From contig AP018269.1 in the NCBI GenBank assembly GCA_003994795.1, positions 5,233,677-5,297,676 of the forward strand: a stretch of 64,000 bases of DNA, in the 5' to 3' direction. The DNA comes from Cylindrospermum sp. NIES-4074 (lineage in GTDB: Bacteria; Cyanobacteriota; Cyanobacteriia; Cyanobacteriales; Nostocaceae). The notes beneath the pieces were generated by a model. It saw only the letters and a program-made list of their open reading frames with translations, searched no databases and was not told where the DNA came from. Of this stretch, positions 35,347 to 43,987 are shown piece by piece (position 1 is the first letter of the stretch; each line of letters opens with the position of its first letter). A program made the translations under genes and the position numbers.

Positions 35347-37260
35347 TTAAAAACGCAAACCTGATTTTGTCAGCCATAAATCGAAGAAATATAGCTCCGC
35401 TTCTAAAGCACGCTTAATATTTTCTGCCTGCCGAAAGCCGTGCTGTTCGCCGTCAAAGAGAAAATAACCTACAGGAATATTTTTACCCCGCAACGCCTCG
35501 ACAATTTTCTCCGTTTGGTTGGGAGGAACAATTCGGTCTTCATTGCCTTGAAAAAATATCAGGGGTGAAGAGAGTTTGTCAGCATGATGCACAGGAGAAC
35601 GTTCTTCATAGAGGTCACGTCGATCTGGATAAGGGCCAATTAACCATTCGAGATAGTGCGACTCAAATTTGTGCGTATCCCGAACCAAAAGCTCTAAATC
35701 ACTAACGCCATAAAAACTAGCTCCAGTTTTAAAGAAATTGCGAAACGTTAAAGCGCTTAATGTTGTATATCCACCAGCACTCCCTCCTGTGATAGCTATT
35801 CGTTGGTCATCAACTAAATTTTTTTGAATGAGATACTTCGCTGCATTGATACAGTCATCAATATCAATAATTCCCCATTGTCCTTTCAGGCGATCGCGAT
35901 ACTCTCTACCAAATCCCGTACTCCCACCATAATTAACGTCCACAACCGCAATACCCCGACTTGTCCAAAATTGCTTTGACAAACTTAAAGTATCGTCAGA
36001 TGCCGCAGTAGGACCACCATGACACATCACTAATAGAGGAGGTAAACTCTCAATAGGTGCAATATACTCAGGATTTTTGGGAGGGTAAAAAAAGGCTTGT
36101 GCCGTCAAATCTTTTTCGGTGGGGAACTCAATAGCTTCTGAAGTAGAAAAGTAAGGCTGCCATTGCTCGTTTTCCTCAGTAGACCGACGCAGGGTTTCCA
36201 TTTCGTAAGTCTCTAAGTCAATTTGAACTAGAGCCGGGGTTATAGTGGGTGAACCTGCAATAGCCACAATTTTTCTGGCTGTGGCATGAATAGCTGTAAA
36301 ATAAGTAAAAATTGTATCAATAGGCTTAAGTAAACCCGTCAAAAGGTCAATAATTCCTAATATCCACCTGCCTTTTTTAGTATAAGTGCAGACAATAAAG
36401 TCAGCCGATACAAATGCATAAGTAGAAATTCCAAATTGCCAGGGAGGTTGAGCAAAATCAGCCTCATCCAACAGAACTGGTTCGACCTTGGCATTCACAA
36501 ATCTATAAAGGTTCCAGTAACCGTTCCGGTCAGACATAAAGTAAAGTACACCATCCGGCGACCACTTTGGTTGTAATACAGATTCATCTAAACCACCTGC
36601 AACTTTTTGTGAGTTTTCCAATTTACCCTCATCTGTACAATCAGCAATCCACAATTCTGTAGCTACCCAAGGCATATTGGGATGATTCCAAGTTAGCCAG
36701 GCAATTTGCTTACTATCATGATTGAGTCGAGGAGATGAATAGAAGTCATTACCTTCCACTAGAGACTCTAATTTCCCACCGTCAGCAACCCCAACAGCAA
36801 CAATCGAATTGACAGGCTGATTAGAGTCATTTGTGTGATCTTCTTGGATGCAGATAATTCGATGCCGAGCTGCATCGTAATCGCCATCGGCGTATCGTTT
36901 TTTCCCCTCAGATGTCAATGGCTGGGGAGTATCTATATTAGTTTGTCGATAAATTCGTTGATCATTGAAGTTGGAAAAATATGTAACTCCATCCTTAACA
37001 ACAAAAGCACCACCTCCATATTCATGGACTAGTGTTCTGGCGCTGAAACCCTTGGGAGTAACGTCAACAATTTCGCCGTTGGCAGTTCGTTTGACAATTA
37101 CATACCGACCTTTTTCTGATGGTCGTGACTCAATCCAATAAATGTCTTCATTATCTAACGCTACTTCTTGAATATTAATTGTTTCAGCAACGATAGCGTC
37201 AGCAGTAATGGGAGACTTCCAAAATCCGTAGGGAGATTCTAGGGGTTGCGGCAAATTCAT
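35347..37260 (-). CDS. S9 family prolyl oligopeptidase-like serine peptidase
   Basis: This 637-residue cytoplasmic peptidase has an N-terminal seven-bladed propeller (about 1-370, for example PKWSPDGVLYFMSDRNG) and a C-terminal alpha/beta-hydrolase domain. The triad is visible: Ser in ITGGSAGGYTT, Asp in GNEDRIVPPNQT and His in DGEQHGFRQ. It resembles the acylaminoacyl/dipeptidyl-peptidase branch of S9, which cuts short peptides admitted through the propeller. It lies between an emfourin-like inhibitor gene and the ThDP enzyme gene, all on the minus strand. A role in supplying amino acids to the two downstream enzymes is an inference. Confidence 0.92.
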   Translation of the reverse strand: MNLPQPLESPYGFWKSPITADAIVAETINIQEVALDNEDIYWIESRPSEKGRYVIVKRTANGEIVDVTPKGFSARTLVHEYGGGAFVVKDGVTYFSNFNDQRIYRQTNIDTPQPLTSEGKKRYADGDYDAARHRIICIQEDHTNDSNQPVNSIVAVGVADGGKLESLVEGNDFYSSPRLNHDSKQIAWLTWNHPNMPWVATELWIADCTDEGKLENSQKVAGGLDESVLQPKWSPDGVLYFMSDRNGYWNLYRFVNAKVEPVLLDEADFAQPPWQFGISTYAFVSADFIVCTYTKKGRWILGIIDLLTGLLKPIDTIFTYFTAIHATARKIVAIAGSPTITPALVQIDLETYEMETLRRSTEENEQWQPYFSTSEAIEFPTEKDLTAQAFFYPPKNPEYIAPIESLPPLLVMCHGGPTAASDDTLSLSKQFWTSRGIAVVDVNYGGSTGFGREYRDRLKGQWGIIDIDDCINAAKYLIQKNLVDDQRIAITGGSAGGYTTLSALTFRNFFKTGASFYGVSDLELLVRDTHKFESHYLEWLIGPYPDRRDLYEERSPVHHADKLSSPLIFFQGNEDRIVPPNQTEKIVEALRGKNIPVGYFLFDGEQHGFRQAENIKRALEAELYFFDLWLTKSGLRF

Positions 37261-37408
37261 ACTTTTAATCTATTTGATATTTTTAACTAAATTAGCTGAG
37301 AAGTATTTGTGAATACCAAAGTCATTTCTAATTGAGAAATTATCAAGTCACTACTAAATATATTTAAAATTGCTCAAAACCCGATTTTATAGGCAATAAG
37401 TCTGAATT

Positions 37409-37798
37409 TTAGTCTTTTAAATCTCTTAGCCACTTGATTAGTGGCTGTAATGTTTTTGGTACTGCATCTTCATTCACTACAACTGTATGACACTGACTAT
37501 TTTTTTCTACTGTGAGCTTGTATTGAAAATGGTCAGGTGGGGGTAGATAAGATGTTATGTTTGGAGGTAAATTAAAAAAGTCAGCACTATTCAGTAATTG
37601 CCGTACTTGATTAGCTTTATCTATGTCAAGATGGGCAGTATTAACAGTAGTTTTCGTAGTGATTCCTGCATAACCACCTGTACGTTCGAGAGTAATTTGT
37701 ATAGTTTCATACATTCTAGAATCAGCCGCTAATTGTAAATTAAAACTGACACAAAACCAAAGTAATATTATCAGAGCTAGATGCTTTAATGCCATCAT
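37409..37798 (-). CDS. Emfourin-like M4 peptidase inhibitor
   Basis: The core of this 129-residue protein (from about residue 30) reads ITLERTGGYAGITTKTTV, then LLNSADFFNLP, then FQYKLTVE, and ends with a helix LQPLIKWLRDL. This matches the emfourin (protealysin inhibitor) family, which blocks M4 metallopeptidases and is usually encoded beside one. An M4-like peptidase gene does lie two genes upstream on the same strand. With the start given there is a hydrophobic signal (residues 5-24). An internal ATG at 37714 (MYETIQI) would give a signal-less protein beginning where canonical emfourins begin. Neither start has a clear ribosome-binding site. Confidence 0.8.
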   Translation of the reverse strand: MMALKHLALIILLWFCVSFNLQLAADSRMYETIQITLERTGGYAGITTKTTVNTAHLDIDKANQVRQLLNSADFFNLPPNITSYLPPPDHFQYKLTVEKNSQCHTVVVNEDAVPKTLQPLIKWLRDLKD

Positions 37799-37813
37799 AT
37801 TAGTTGATTTATT

Positions 37814-37852
37814 CTCATAAAAGAGAAGCTATTAAAACCCCTCTTTTATGAG
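37814..37852. promoter_or_regulatory. Perfect 12-bp inverted repeat in the peptidase-inhibitor operon
   Basis: CTCATAAAAGAG (37814-37825) and CTCTTTTATGAG (37841-37852) pair perfectly across a 15-base loop, between the 92-residue gene and the inhibitor gene. It could be an intercistronic RNA hairpin that shifts expression between peptidase and inhibitor, or an operator. Confidence 0.5.
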
Positions 37853-37864
37853 CAGAGAGTGAAA

Positions 37865-38143
37865 TTAAAATGCGGAAAATCGCCGCCGCTTAATTACTGG
37901 TAGCCCTTCTTCGTTTTCTTCAACAATTTCGTGAGTAGTAGTTGGAGCAAGTTTGCCATCCTTCAATTTTTCAGCTTCTCCTCTAGTAATAACGTCTGAT
38001 ATAAACTTATCTTCAGAGGAGTAAACTGTTGATGTGGATTCTTGAGCAATGTCACTTTCTGGCTCTATAACATTTGTTTGTTCTCCCATTTGGTTTTGAT
38101 TAAGCCTTGTTTTTAACGACTCTTCCTCAGTTTTGTTTTGCAT
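37865..38143 (-). CDS. Small protein sharing the C-terminal tail of the neighbouring M4-like peptidase
   Basis: This 92-residue, Glu/Ser/Thr-rich, probably disordered protein belongs to no family I recognise. Its last third, from EDKFISDVITRGEA to the end, resembles the end of the peptidase encoded just upstream: THEIVEENEEGLPVIKRRRF here against THKLLEENGRLVLKRQFF there. It ends in the basic-aromatic RRRFSAF. The start ATG is 12 bp after the peptidase stop and has a good GAAGGA site, so translation is probably coupled. It may be a substrate, an adaptor or a propeptide-like partner of the peptidase; this is speculation from the shared tail and adjacency. Confidence 0.75.
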   Translation of the reverse strand: MQNKTEEESLKTRLNQNQMGEQTNVIEPESDIAQESTSTVYSSEDKFISDVITRGEAEKLKDGKLAPTTTHEIVEENEEGLPVIKRRRFSAF

Positions 38144-38155
38144 TTTTAGAATCCT

Positions 38156-39589
38156 TCAAAGACTGTCAAGTTTATTACATCCACATTTTAGCCCACAATC
38201 AAAAAACTGCCTTTTGAGAACTAACCTACCATTTTCTTCTAATAGTTTGTGGGTTTTCCTTCTAGCAGGTGCAGATATAGACTCACTGATGACAAAAGAA
38301 GCAATCTCTGGACGTTGAAGCTCAACGTTATCTTGTTGGAAAAGGTCTTCTACAAAAGAGTTTGCAGCGTCTACAGCAGAATATACAGCAACATCCTCTC
38401 CAGCTACAGCAGCTGATTCAACATGAAACCTTCCAGTTTGACCAGCAAGATTAACTGTAATTGTATCTACTTCCAGACCAAATCTTTCTCCAGAAATAGC
38501 CAATTGAGGGAGTTCTATGGGTTGGTTATCCGAGATTGATAACATGGAGGAATGCAATCGAGTAACTTCTTTGGCTGCTCGAAGTGACAATATACCATGC
38601 TTAACAAATGCAGCTTTAAGGGATTCTGTATACCTTCCACCATTTCTACTACTATCTGCTATGATCATGTGAGATGCCACTTGACTGAAATAGCGAGGAA
38701 CAATTGGCGCAGCTAAAATTCCATCGTTCGCTAGTTGACCTATAACTTGGCTAATTTGTAGTAAGTCTGCTTCGTTAGGTGAAGAATTCAAGGTCAACAA
38801 CATATTACACACAGCTTCAAAAAAAGCAGCAGTAAATATGCGAGAGAAAGAATGTGGCTCTGATGATATTGAAGAAGCTGGAGCTCTTGGGGGAAGAGTT
38901 TCAGGTCTTTGATAGAAGAAAAAATTTACGGCATTACGTAAACAGTCTAAATCTGTACTCTCTGAACCATGTTTGGATCTGATAGCCCAACCCAATTGTT
39001 CTGCAAGCCGAGAAAGACGTGATGAGAGATAATGTCCATTTGTCTGTGTAATCACTTCTTCTCGTATAGATTTGAGTTGCAAAGCCGAAAGAATACTACT
39101 TATGTCACCAAAAGATTCATGGAAGGCCGCAACTTCAATACTCATGGCATCCCATAATTGAGGTCGTATGGCATCAAGTATCGCGTGTCCTAATTCATGA
39201 CAAATTATGTCTGGACTTTCTCCTGAGTAAACTGTTGTTCCATTAACTCTGTCGTGATAAAAATTAAGTGCTTGACGGTCATAATTAGCATTTAAATCAA
39301 CACCCTCATCCAGCTTAATACGTAATTTTTCTCCAACTTCTTCTTCCCATTTTATTGATGTAGGTAAAATTGCCTTCCAAAAATCAATTCCTCTCTGCAA
39401 TGCTCCTACTGCATTCCAGTACCGGAATTCTTTTGTTCTTGGATCATAAAGTTCTGGTTCGGGTCTAGTATCTTCAATTTCAAATGGAAGAGTTTGAGTA
39501 TCTATATTAGGTGTTGGTACTTCAATTAAATTGATTGGAGAACCTGTGGCTCCTGGATCATCTTGCCATTGCTTAACTTTATCGCCCAT
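38156..39589 (-). CDS. M4-like (gluzincin) zinc metallopeptidase
   Basis: This 477-residue protein has the zinc motif HELGHAILD (His131, Glu132, His135) and a downstream FHESFGDI, in which Glu158 is the likely third ligand, as in thermolysin-type NExxSD. The spacing of 23 residues is slightly longer than in thermolysin. There is no signal peptide or obvious propeptide, unlike secreted M4 enzymes. After the catalytic domain there is a ~130-residue tail ending FFDCGLKCGCNKLDSL, with three cysteines close together; the segment before that is shared with the next gene. An emfourin-like inhibitor is encoded two genes on, which supports the M4 assignment. A GAGGA ribosome-binding site precedes the ATG. 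Confidence 0.83.
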   Translation of the reverse strand: MGDKVKQWQDDPGATGSPINLIEVPTPNIDTQTLPFEIEDTRPEPELYDPRTKEFRYWNAVGALQRGIDFWKAILPTSIKWEEEVGEKLRIKLDEGVDLNANYDRQALNFYHDRVNGTTVYSGESPDIICHELGHAILDAIRPQLWDAMSIEVAAFHESFGDISSILSALQLKSIREEVITQTNGHYLSSRLSRLAEQLGWAIRSKHGSESTDLDCLRNAVNFFFYQRPETLPPRAPASSISSEPHSFSRIFTAAFFEAVCNMLLTLNSSPNEADLLQISQVIGQLANDGILAAPIVPRYFSQVASHMIIADSSRNGGRYTESLKAAFVKHGILSLRAAKEVTRLHSSMLSISDNQPIELPQLAISGERFGLEVDTITVNLAGQTGRFHVESAAVAGEDVAVYSAVDAANSFVEDLFQQDNVELQRPEIASFVISESISAPARRKTHKLLEENGRLVLKRQFFDCGLKCGCNKLDSL

Positions 39590-40587
39590 GACTTTATCCT
39601 CATTAAACTCTTAAAGTGCTACCCTACAAGCTATGCAGATTTTTTGCTAACCTTAAAATAGCTAAGGGGCCAATATTGCATTTCAACACGCTACGTTTAT
39701 TACTTTGTCGCCGCTTTGTCTTTAGAGGATGTCTGAAAACTTTTTGGTGATGTATCAAGCACCCGGAGATCCCCCTAAATCCATGCCAGTTCGCACAACG
39801 GGACGGCACTTCCTTCAAGTCGGGCATTGCCCGCCCAACGCAGTGGCTCCGCCGACTTGTTCGCGCAGCGTCTCCGAAGGAGAAGCATGTGGCGTGGGTA
39901 AGGGGGGATCTCGATCAATTGTGATACTTCTCAGACATCCTCTTAATGTTAAAACTTTCCTGTTTTAAATTCTTTAGTTCACATTAAAAAGCGCAAGTTT
40001 TTAAATCTGCTTGCTACTATGTTGTTTCAAGAGTTAAATTGCTTCTTCAGTCAAAGGTTGTACTTTTAGCTTAAACCTAGTGTTTCTTTGGATGTAGTTG
40101 GTGTTAAGCCGATATGTAACCAAACATCTACAAGATGCTATATATTATTGATGTGGTGTTGGGCGCGTTATTTTTTAGGCGGTAGTAGTAATGACCAAAG
40201 GGAACTTCAGTTTAAAACCCCGCCGTCTATACAGCACTAATACCAATTCCCCATAAAGTTGAAACAAATGAGATCCCCCCAACCCCCCTTAAAAAGGGGG
40301 GCTAGGATAAATCATATGTATCAAGGTTTAAGAGAAATGGTATAACAATTGGTTGGGGTCTGAATCCCCATCCAATTGTTCCTTGTGCCCTCTGCCTCCT
40401 GTCTTGTTCAATCACCTCATTTTTCTCAATTGTCGCTGTACAATTTGCCTGATTGCACTACTCACCAAATCATGTTGATGAAGAGAATAGCTAGAAAAAA
40501 GAGTTCCCTCTAATCCTAGAAGAAACTCCTTTGCGTTTTTAAGTAATGGTATTTAAAACAAGGGTAAATCTCCTGTTGGAGATAAAA
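39590..40587. other. Intergenic region rich in interspersed repeats
   Basis: About 1 kb upstream of the M4-like peptidase operon. It has a composite repeat at about 39763-39917, bounded by inverted ends gagatccccct / aaggggggatctc and filled with GC-rich blocks such as cccgcccaacgcagtggctc. It also has the foldback element at 40240-40343. No gene is recognised; the small frames here derive from the repeats. Confidence 0.6.
40240..40343 (+). repeat. ~100-bp interspersed repeat, MITE-like, copy 1
   Basis: The ends ATACCAATTCC and GAAATGGTAT form imperfect terminal inverted repeats. The centre is AACCCCCCTT-AAA-AAGGGGGG. A second copy in opposite orientation lies at 57502-57597 with about 85 percent identity by eye (shared blocks ttgaaacaaat, gatccccccaacccccctta, catatgtatcaag). 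Confidence 0.8.
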
Positions 40588-41232
40588 CTATGCTGCTAGA
40601 GAAGCTTTTTGCTTACGCTTCACCAACAACCCCATAGCACCAAAAATGCCTATAGCTGCAATAGACATAGGTTCAGGAACGGCTTTGATAGGAATTTGTC
40701 CAGCGACTGTGTTTCCGTTTTTGAAGACTACGCTACTCAGCAATCCATCTGATGGATTAGCTCCCAGATTGTTTATGTATCCTGGAGCGAATTCTAATCC
40801 CAGACTTGCAGTTTCTAGACCTGTGCTTGTGGCTATGAAGTTGGTGAACAGAAGACTATCTTGGAGAGTATCTTGGACTAGTTGACCAGTTTGACCGAGG
40901 AGACTGCTAGTAAATGTCTTCAAAATAGTGTTTGAAGAATTACGTACATTTACAGTCCAACTTTGCAAGGACAAGGAAAAGGGCAATACAGGTGAAGCAG
41001 GTATAAGATCTCGATCCAGTGTGTAAGTCCCATCAAGAGAACCATTTTGCAAATCCACAGCTATTCCTGTTGAACCTGGGAGAGCTTGGGGAGCAAAGTT
41101 TGCAGAAAAGTTAACTGTTTGTAAATTTACAGCTCTAGCGGGAGCAGTTCCTACAGCAGCCAGCATAGCAACGCCAAGGGCTGCGGTGGCTGTAGCTTGA
41201 GATAATTTCTTCAAAGATGTTGCTTGCAACAT
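40588..41232 (-). CDS. PEP-CTERM sorted exported protein
   Basis: A 214-residue protein with a signal peptide (about 1-34, TAPARA) and a PEP-CTERM tail: VPEPMSIAAIGIFGAMG, then the basic end VKRKQKASLAA. The body has a beta-rich, Ser/Thr/Asn-rich composition without a recognised domain. I set the start at the ATG at 41232 because GGAG lies 11 bases before it and the signal peptide follows directly; the frame stays open to a TTG at 41346, which would bury the signal. A decayed relative with the same tail lies about 600 bp upstream. Confidence 0.85.
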   Translation of the reverse strand: MLQATSLKKLSQATATAALGVAMLAAVGTAPARAVNLQTVNFSANFAPQALPGSTGIAVDLQNGSLDGTYTLDRDLIPASPVLPFSLSLQSWTVNVRNSSNTILKTFTSSLLGQTGQLVQDTLQDSLLFTNFIATSTGLETASLGLEFAPGYINNLGANPSDGLLSSVVFKNGNTVAGQIPIKAVPEPMSIAAIGIFGAMGLLVKRKQKASLAA

Positions 41233-41815
41233 AAAGTTGTTTTCTCCAAAAAATAGGGAATTTGAGGGCGATCGCACAGAGTCTACGAGAAAAAACTTAG
41301 ATTTTTTCGGTGGTTGGTGTAAAAAATTCGGATGGCCTATTAACAACGACTAAAAAGGTGAAGTACCTTTTTTTGAGGATGTATCTATCTTTGGATAGAT
41401 TTTTTTGCCATTAAATTCAAGTTTATTTTTCCTGTACAGAGAATAAACTGAGATTTATTTTTACACGCTCACTTATCTTGACAAGCGTAGTTAAAAATAG
41501 CAATTAACATATTAGTACTTTACGAAAAAATTATATTGTCTGGGTTTGTGCTTACAGCCGTCAAGCTATTAAAAAGCAAGTTGCAATAGGATATATACCT
41601 ATCTGGGCTACCGAAATATTGTGTATTGAATGTAAATTAACTTCTCAGAAATTTCACAATGGCTGTGATTGACTGCTGTTTTCTTCTTTAAGACAAGAGG
41701 CCAGAGGTGATGAGGCAACGAGGCAAAGGGTTTCTCTCTTCACCCAGAGAGAAACCCTTGATATCTTTGGTTATTCGCGTGAGGCGTGAGATATTTTCTG
41801 CTATTCAGTATAAAG
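41233..41815. other. Intergenic region, no gene seen
   Basis: AT-rich sequence between the PEP-CTERM gene and a related gene fragment. Several short frames are present but none has domain content or a ribosome-binding site. Confidence 0.5.
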
Positions 41816-41925
41816 CTATATTGCTAAAGAAGCTTTTTGTTTACGCTTCATCCACAAACCCATCGCACCAGCAACCGCTGTACCATCGATGGTAAAGGGT
41901 TCGGGAACATCCCGGATTTCTTCTT
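41816..41925 (-). pseudogene. Decayed PEP-CTERM gene, 3' fragment
   Basis: Reading minus, the frame ends ...EEIRDVPEPFTIDGTAVAG, AMGLWMKRKQKASLAI, stop. The VPEP motif, hydrophobic stretch and KRKQKASLA end closely match the intact PEP-CTERM protein at 40588. Upstream there is no signal peptide or body domain in frame, so only the sorting tail survives. It is probably the remnant of a tandem duplicate. Confidence 0.75.
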
Positions 41926-42039
41926 TAATTTCCCAGAGCCGTCTTCCCCAAAGTATGAGAATCTTCCAGTTATGGTTTTTGGAGTTTTACACAAAAAAAG
42001 CAGTGTTTATCCCCAGGAAGCTTTGTTAAAACTTGATAA

Positions 42040-43590
42040 TTATTGAGATTCTTTACTGTTGTGATCTCTATCCTCAAAGTTGTCTGTGATGGGTTTGACA
42101 ACTTTAGCGATCGCTTCTTGGATAAAAACTTTGATAAACTCATCACGGCGATTGATTTGAAATTGTTGCTGTACAACTTCCGTCATGCCCCCATCACCCC
42201 AATCTTGGTCATGGCGGAAATATTCAATAAAACTCTTGCCAGCAATGCGCGTTAAATAAGCTGCTGTTACTCCTTGAATGGCGCGACCAATAATAAAAGT
42301 AGCAACATTAAGTTGCAAAGCAGTCGAGAGTAATTGAATTGCTCCCTTGACAATGCCTAAACCAGCGATGGTTTTACCTAAAGACAGGGCTAATTCTCGT
42401 CCCCGTTCCATGTTTAACTCACAGCCGTAAACTCTGCCAATTTCTACCACCATTTGAGCATTAACAGCGGCTGTTGCCAGTAAGTCTACGACTGGGAGAG
42501 GGGTGACTGATACCACACCAGCACCAATCCACTGATAGCGCTCAACGATTTTATCAGCTTGACGACGACGTTGGGAATCAATGAGTTTTCGCGCTTCTTC
42601 TCCTAACCGCAGAGATTGAAGGAGAATGTTATCTGCGACCAAATCTTCACCCTCAGCCCGTAAAACCGCAGCCATCCGCCGCAAAAGGGGTACAATATCG
42701 GGTTCTGGCTGGTAGGTTTCGCCAGTTTCTAATTGTGCAGATTGGGGATTAGCAGCGATCGCCACGACATCATTAGGGGCAATAAATCCTAGCACCCGTT
42801 GACGCAACCGCGCGAGGATAGAATCCTTATCTTCATCTGTATATAAATCAGTTTTGTTGAGCACCAAAAGCGATCGCTTGCCAATTTCTGCCAAACCCCG
42901 TAGCGGTTCATATTCTGAGCGCCGTAAGTCATTATCCACCACAAATAACAATAAATCTGCTTCTGTGGCTAAAGCCCGTGCTAGTTGTTCTCGTTCTGTT
43001 CCGGCTACCCCCGCTTCTAAAATCCCTGGCGTATCGGTAATTAATATTTTGCGTTCTAAACCCTTCAACCGCAAACAATAGGTTTCCCCGACTTGGGTTG
43101 TACCCATTGGTGCATCCACTTGACCCACCATGCGTCCCATAATGGCATTGACTAGGGAGGTTTTGCCAGCACTCCCTGTACCAAACACCACCACTTGAAT
43201 TTCACCCCGTGCTAAATTAGCTTCAATTTCCCGTGAACGACTGAGTAAAGCCTGACGTGTGACTTCATCTTGAATTTGCTCTACCTGTTGTCGCACAGCT
43301 TGGAGAGTGGTAGAAGCGGCATCTGATTTAGCTGCGGGAATTTGGGCGGGAGTTACTCGCTTACGTCCACTGCGTCGCTGTTCACCTTTTTGCAACACCA
43401 GAACATAATAGACAAAAGCTGCAACCAAGCCGCCAATTAGCACAATCAGCAGCAACAGCAGCAAATTGCCTAGCAGTGGTGAATAGGACAACTGCCAGTA
43501 AAGGCGTGAGAGGGAATCAATCAGCCACAGGGTTAGCCCCAAAATGACGATTAAACCAACAATCAGCGTAACTAGGCGCGAGAGAGGCAT
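42040..43590 (-). CDS. Membrane-associated Era-like GTPase with DUF697 domain
   Basis: This 516-residue protein has two N-terminal transmembrane helices (about 8-30 and 40-65), a basic linker, and a GTPase domain. The GTPase has P-loop GTGSAGKTSLVN, G2 region GTTQ, G3 DTPG and G4 NKTD. A C-terminal DUF697 (YcjF-like) domain has GAGVVSVTPLPVVDLLATAAV and further amphipathic helices. Homologues occur throughout cyanobacteria and are suspected to act in membrane or stress processes; no specific role is established. The frame opens at a TTG (43599); the ATG at 43590 (MPLSRLV) is preferred. Confidence 0.88.
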   Translation of the reverse strand: MPLSRLVTLIVGLIVILGLTLWLIDSLSRLYWQLSYSPLLGNLLLLLLIVLIGGLVAAFVYYVLVLQKGEQRRSGRKRVTPAQIPAAKSDAASTTLQAVRQQVEQIQDEVTRQALLSRSREIEANLARGEIQVVVFGTGSAGKTSLVNAIMGRMVGQVDAPMGTTQVGETYCLRLKGLERKILITDTPGILEAGVAGTEREQLARALATEADLLLFVVDNDLRRSEYEPLRGLAEIGKRSLLVLNKTDLYTDEDKDSILARLRQRVLGFIAPNDVVAIAANPQSAQLETGETYQPEPDIVPLLRRMAAVLRAEGEDLVADNILLQSLRLGEEARKLIDSQRRRQADKIVERYQWIGAGVVSVTPLPVVDLLATAAVNAQMVVEIGRVYGCELNMERGRELALSLGKTIAGLGIVKGAIQLLSTALQLNVATFIIGRAIQGVTAAYLTRIAGKSFIEYFRHDQDWGDGGMTEVVQQQFQINRRDEFIKVFIQEAIAKVVKPITDNFEDRDHNSKESQ

Positions 43591-43987
43591 GAATGGCAAA
43601 AGTTAATGGGTGATGAAGTACGCAGATGCTTCTAATCTTAACGGGTTCAGCATTTATCGAAACAATCGGGTCTAAAACCTCGCCTTTTAAGGCAAAAGTT
43701 TTTGGAGCGGGGTATAAATTCCCGTTACAAAAACGGCCTCCTGCCTCCTGCCGCAAGCATTGCTGCCTTCGTTAACTCCCCTGGAAAAAAAAGGAACGTT
43801 TGTTAAACTGGGTTGTGACATTGTATCAAATCTACTATAGGAATCAGGTTTGAATTTTGAAAACTTCCTCAGACTTAAATCCATATCCCACAAGTCTTTT
43901 ATCTTAATACCATTTCAGAAATCAAATCATATTCCTATATTAATCATTGATTGCTGAATTCCTGAGTTTTTGTGAAAATACTTAAGT
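43591..43987. other. Divergent intergenic region
   Basis: About 390 bp between the GTPase and histidine kinase genes. It should contain both promoters; no repeats of note, no open frame and no RNA gene recognised. Confidence 0.4.

Noticed and set aside
39624-39968. Two overlapping frames upstream of the M4-like peptidase gene
   Set aside because: Both fall in a GC-rich interspersed repeat bounded by gatcccc ends and show no domain.
41233-41346. Upstream TTG start for the PEP-CTERM protein
   Set aside because: It adds 38 residues before a normal signal peptide; the internal ATG has GGAG at the right distance.
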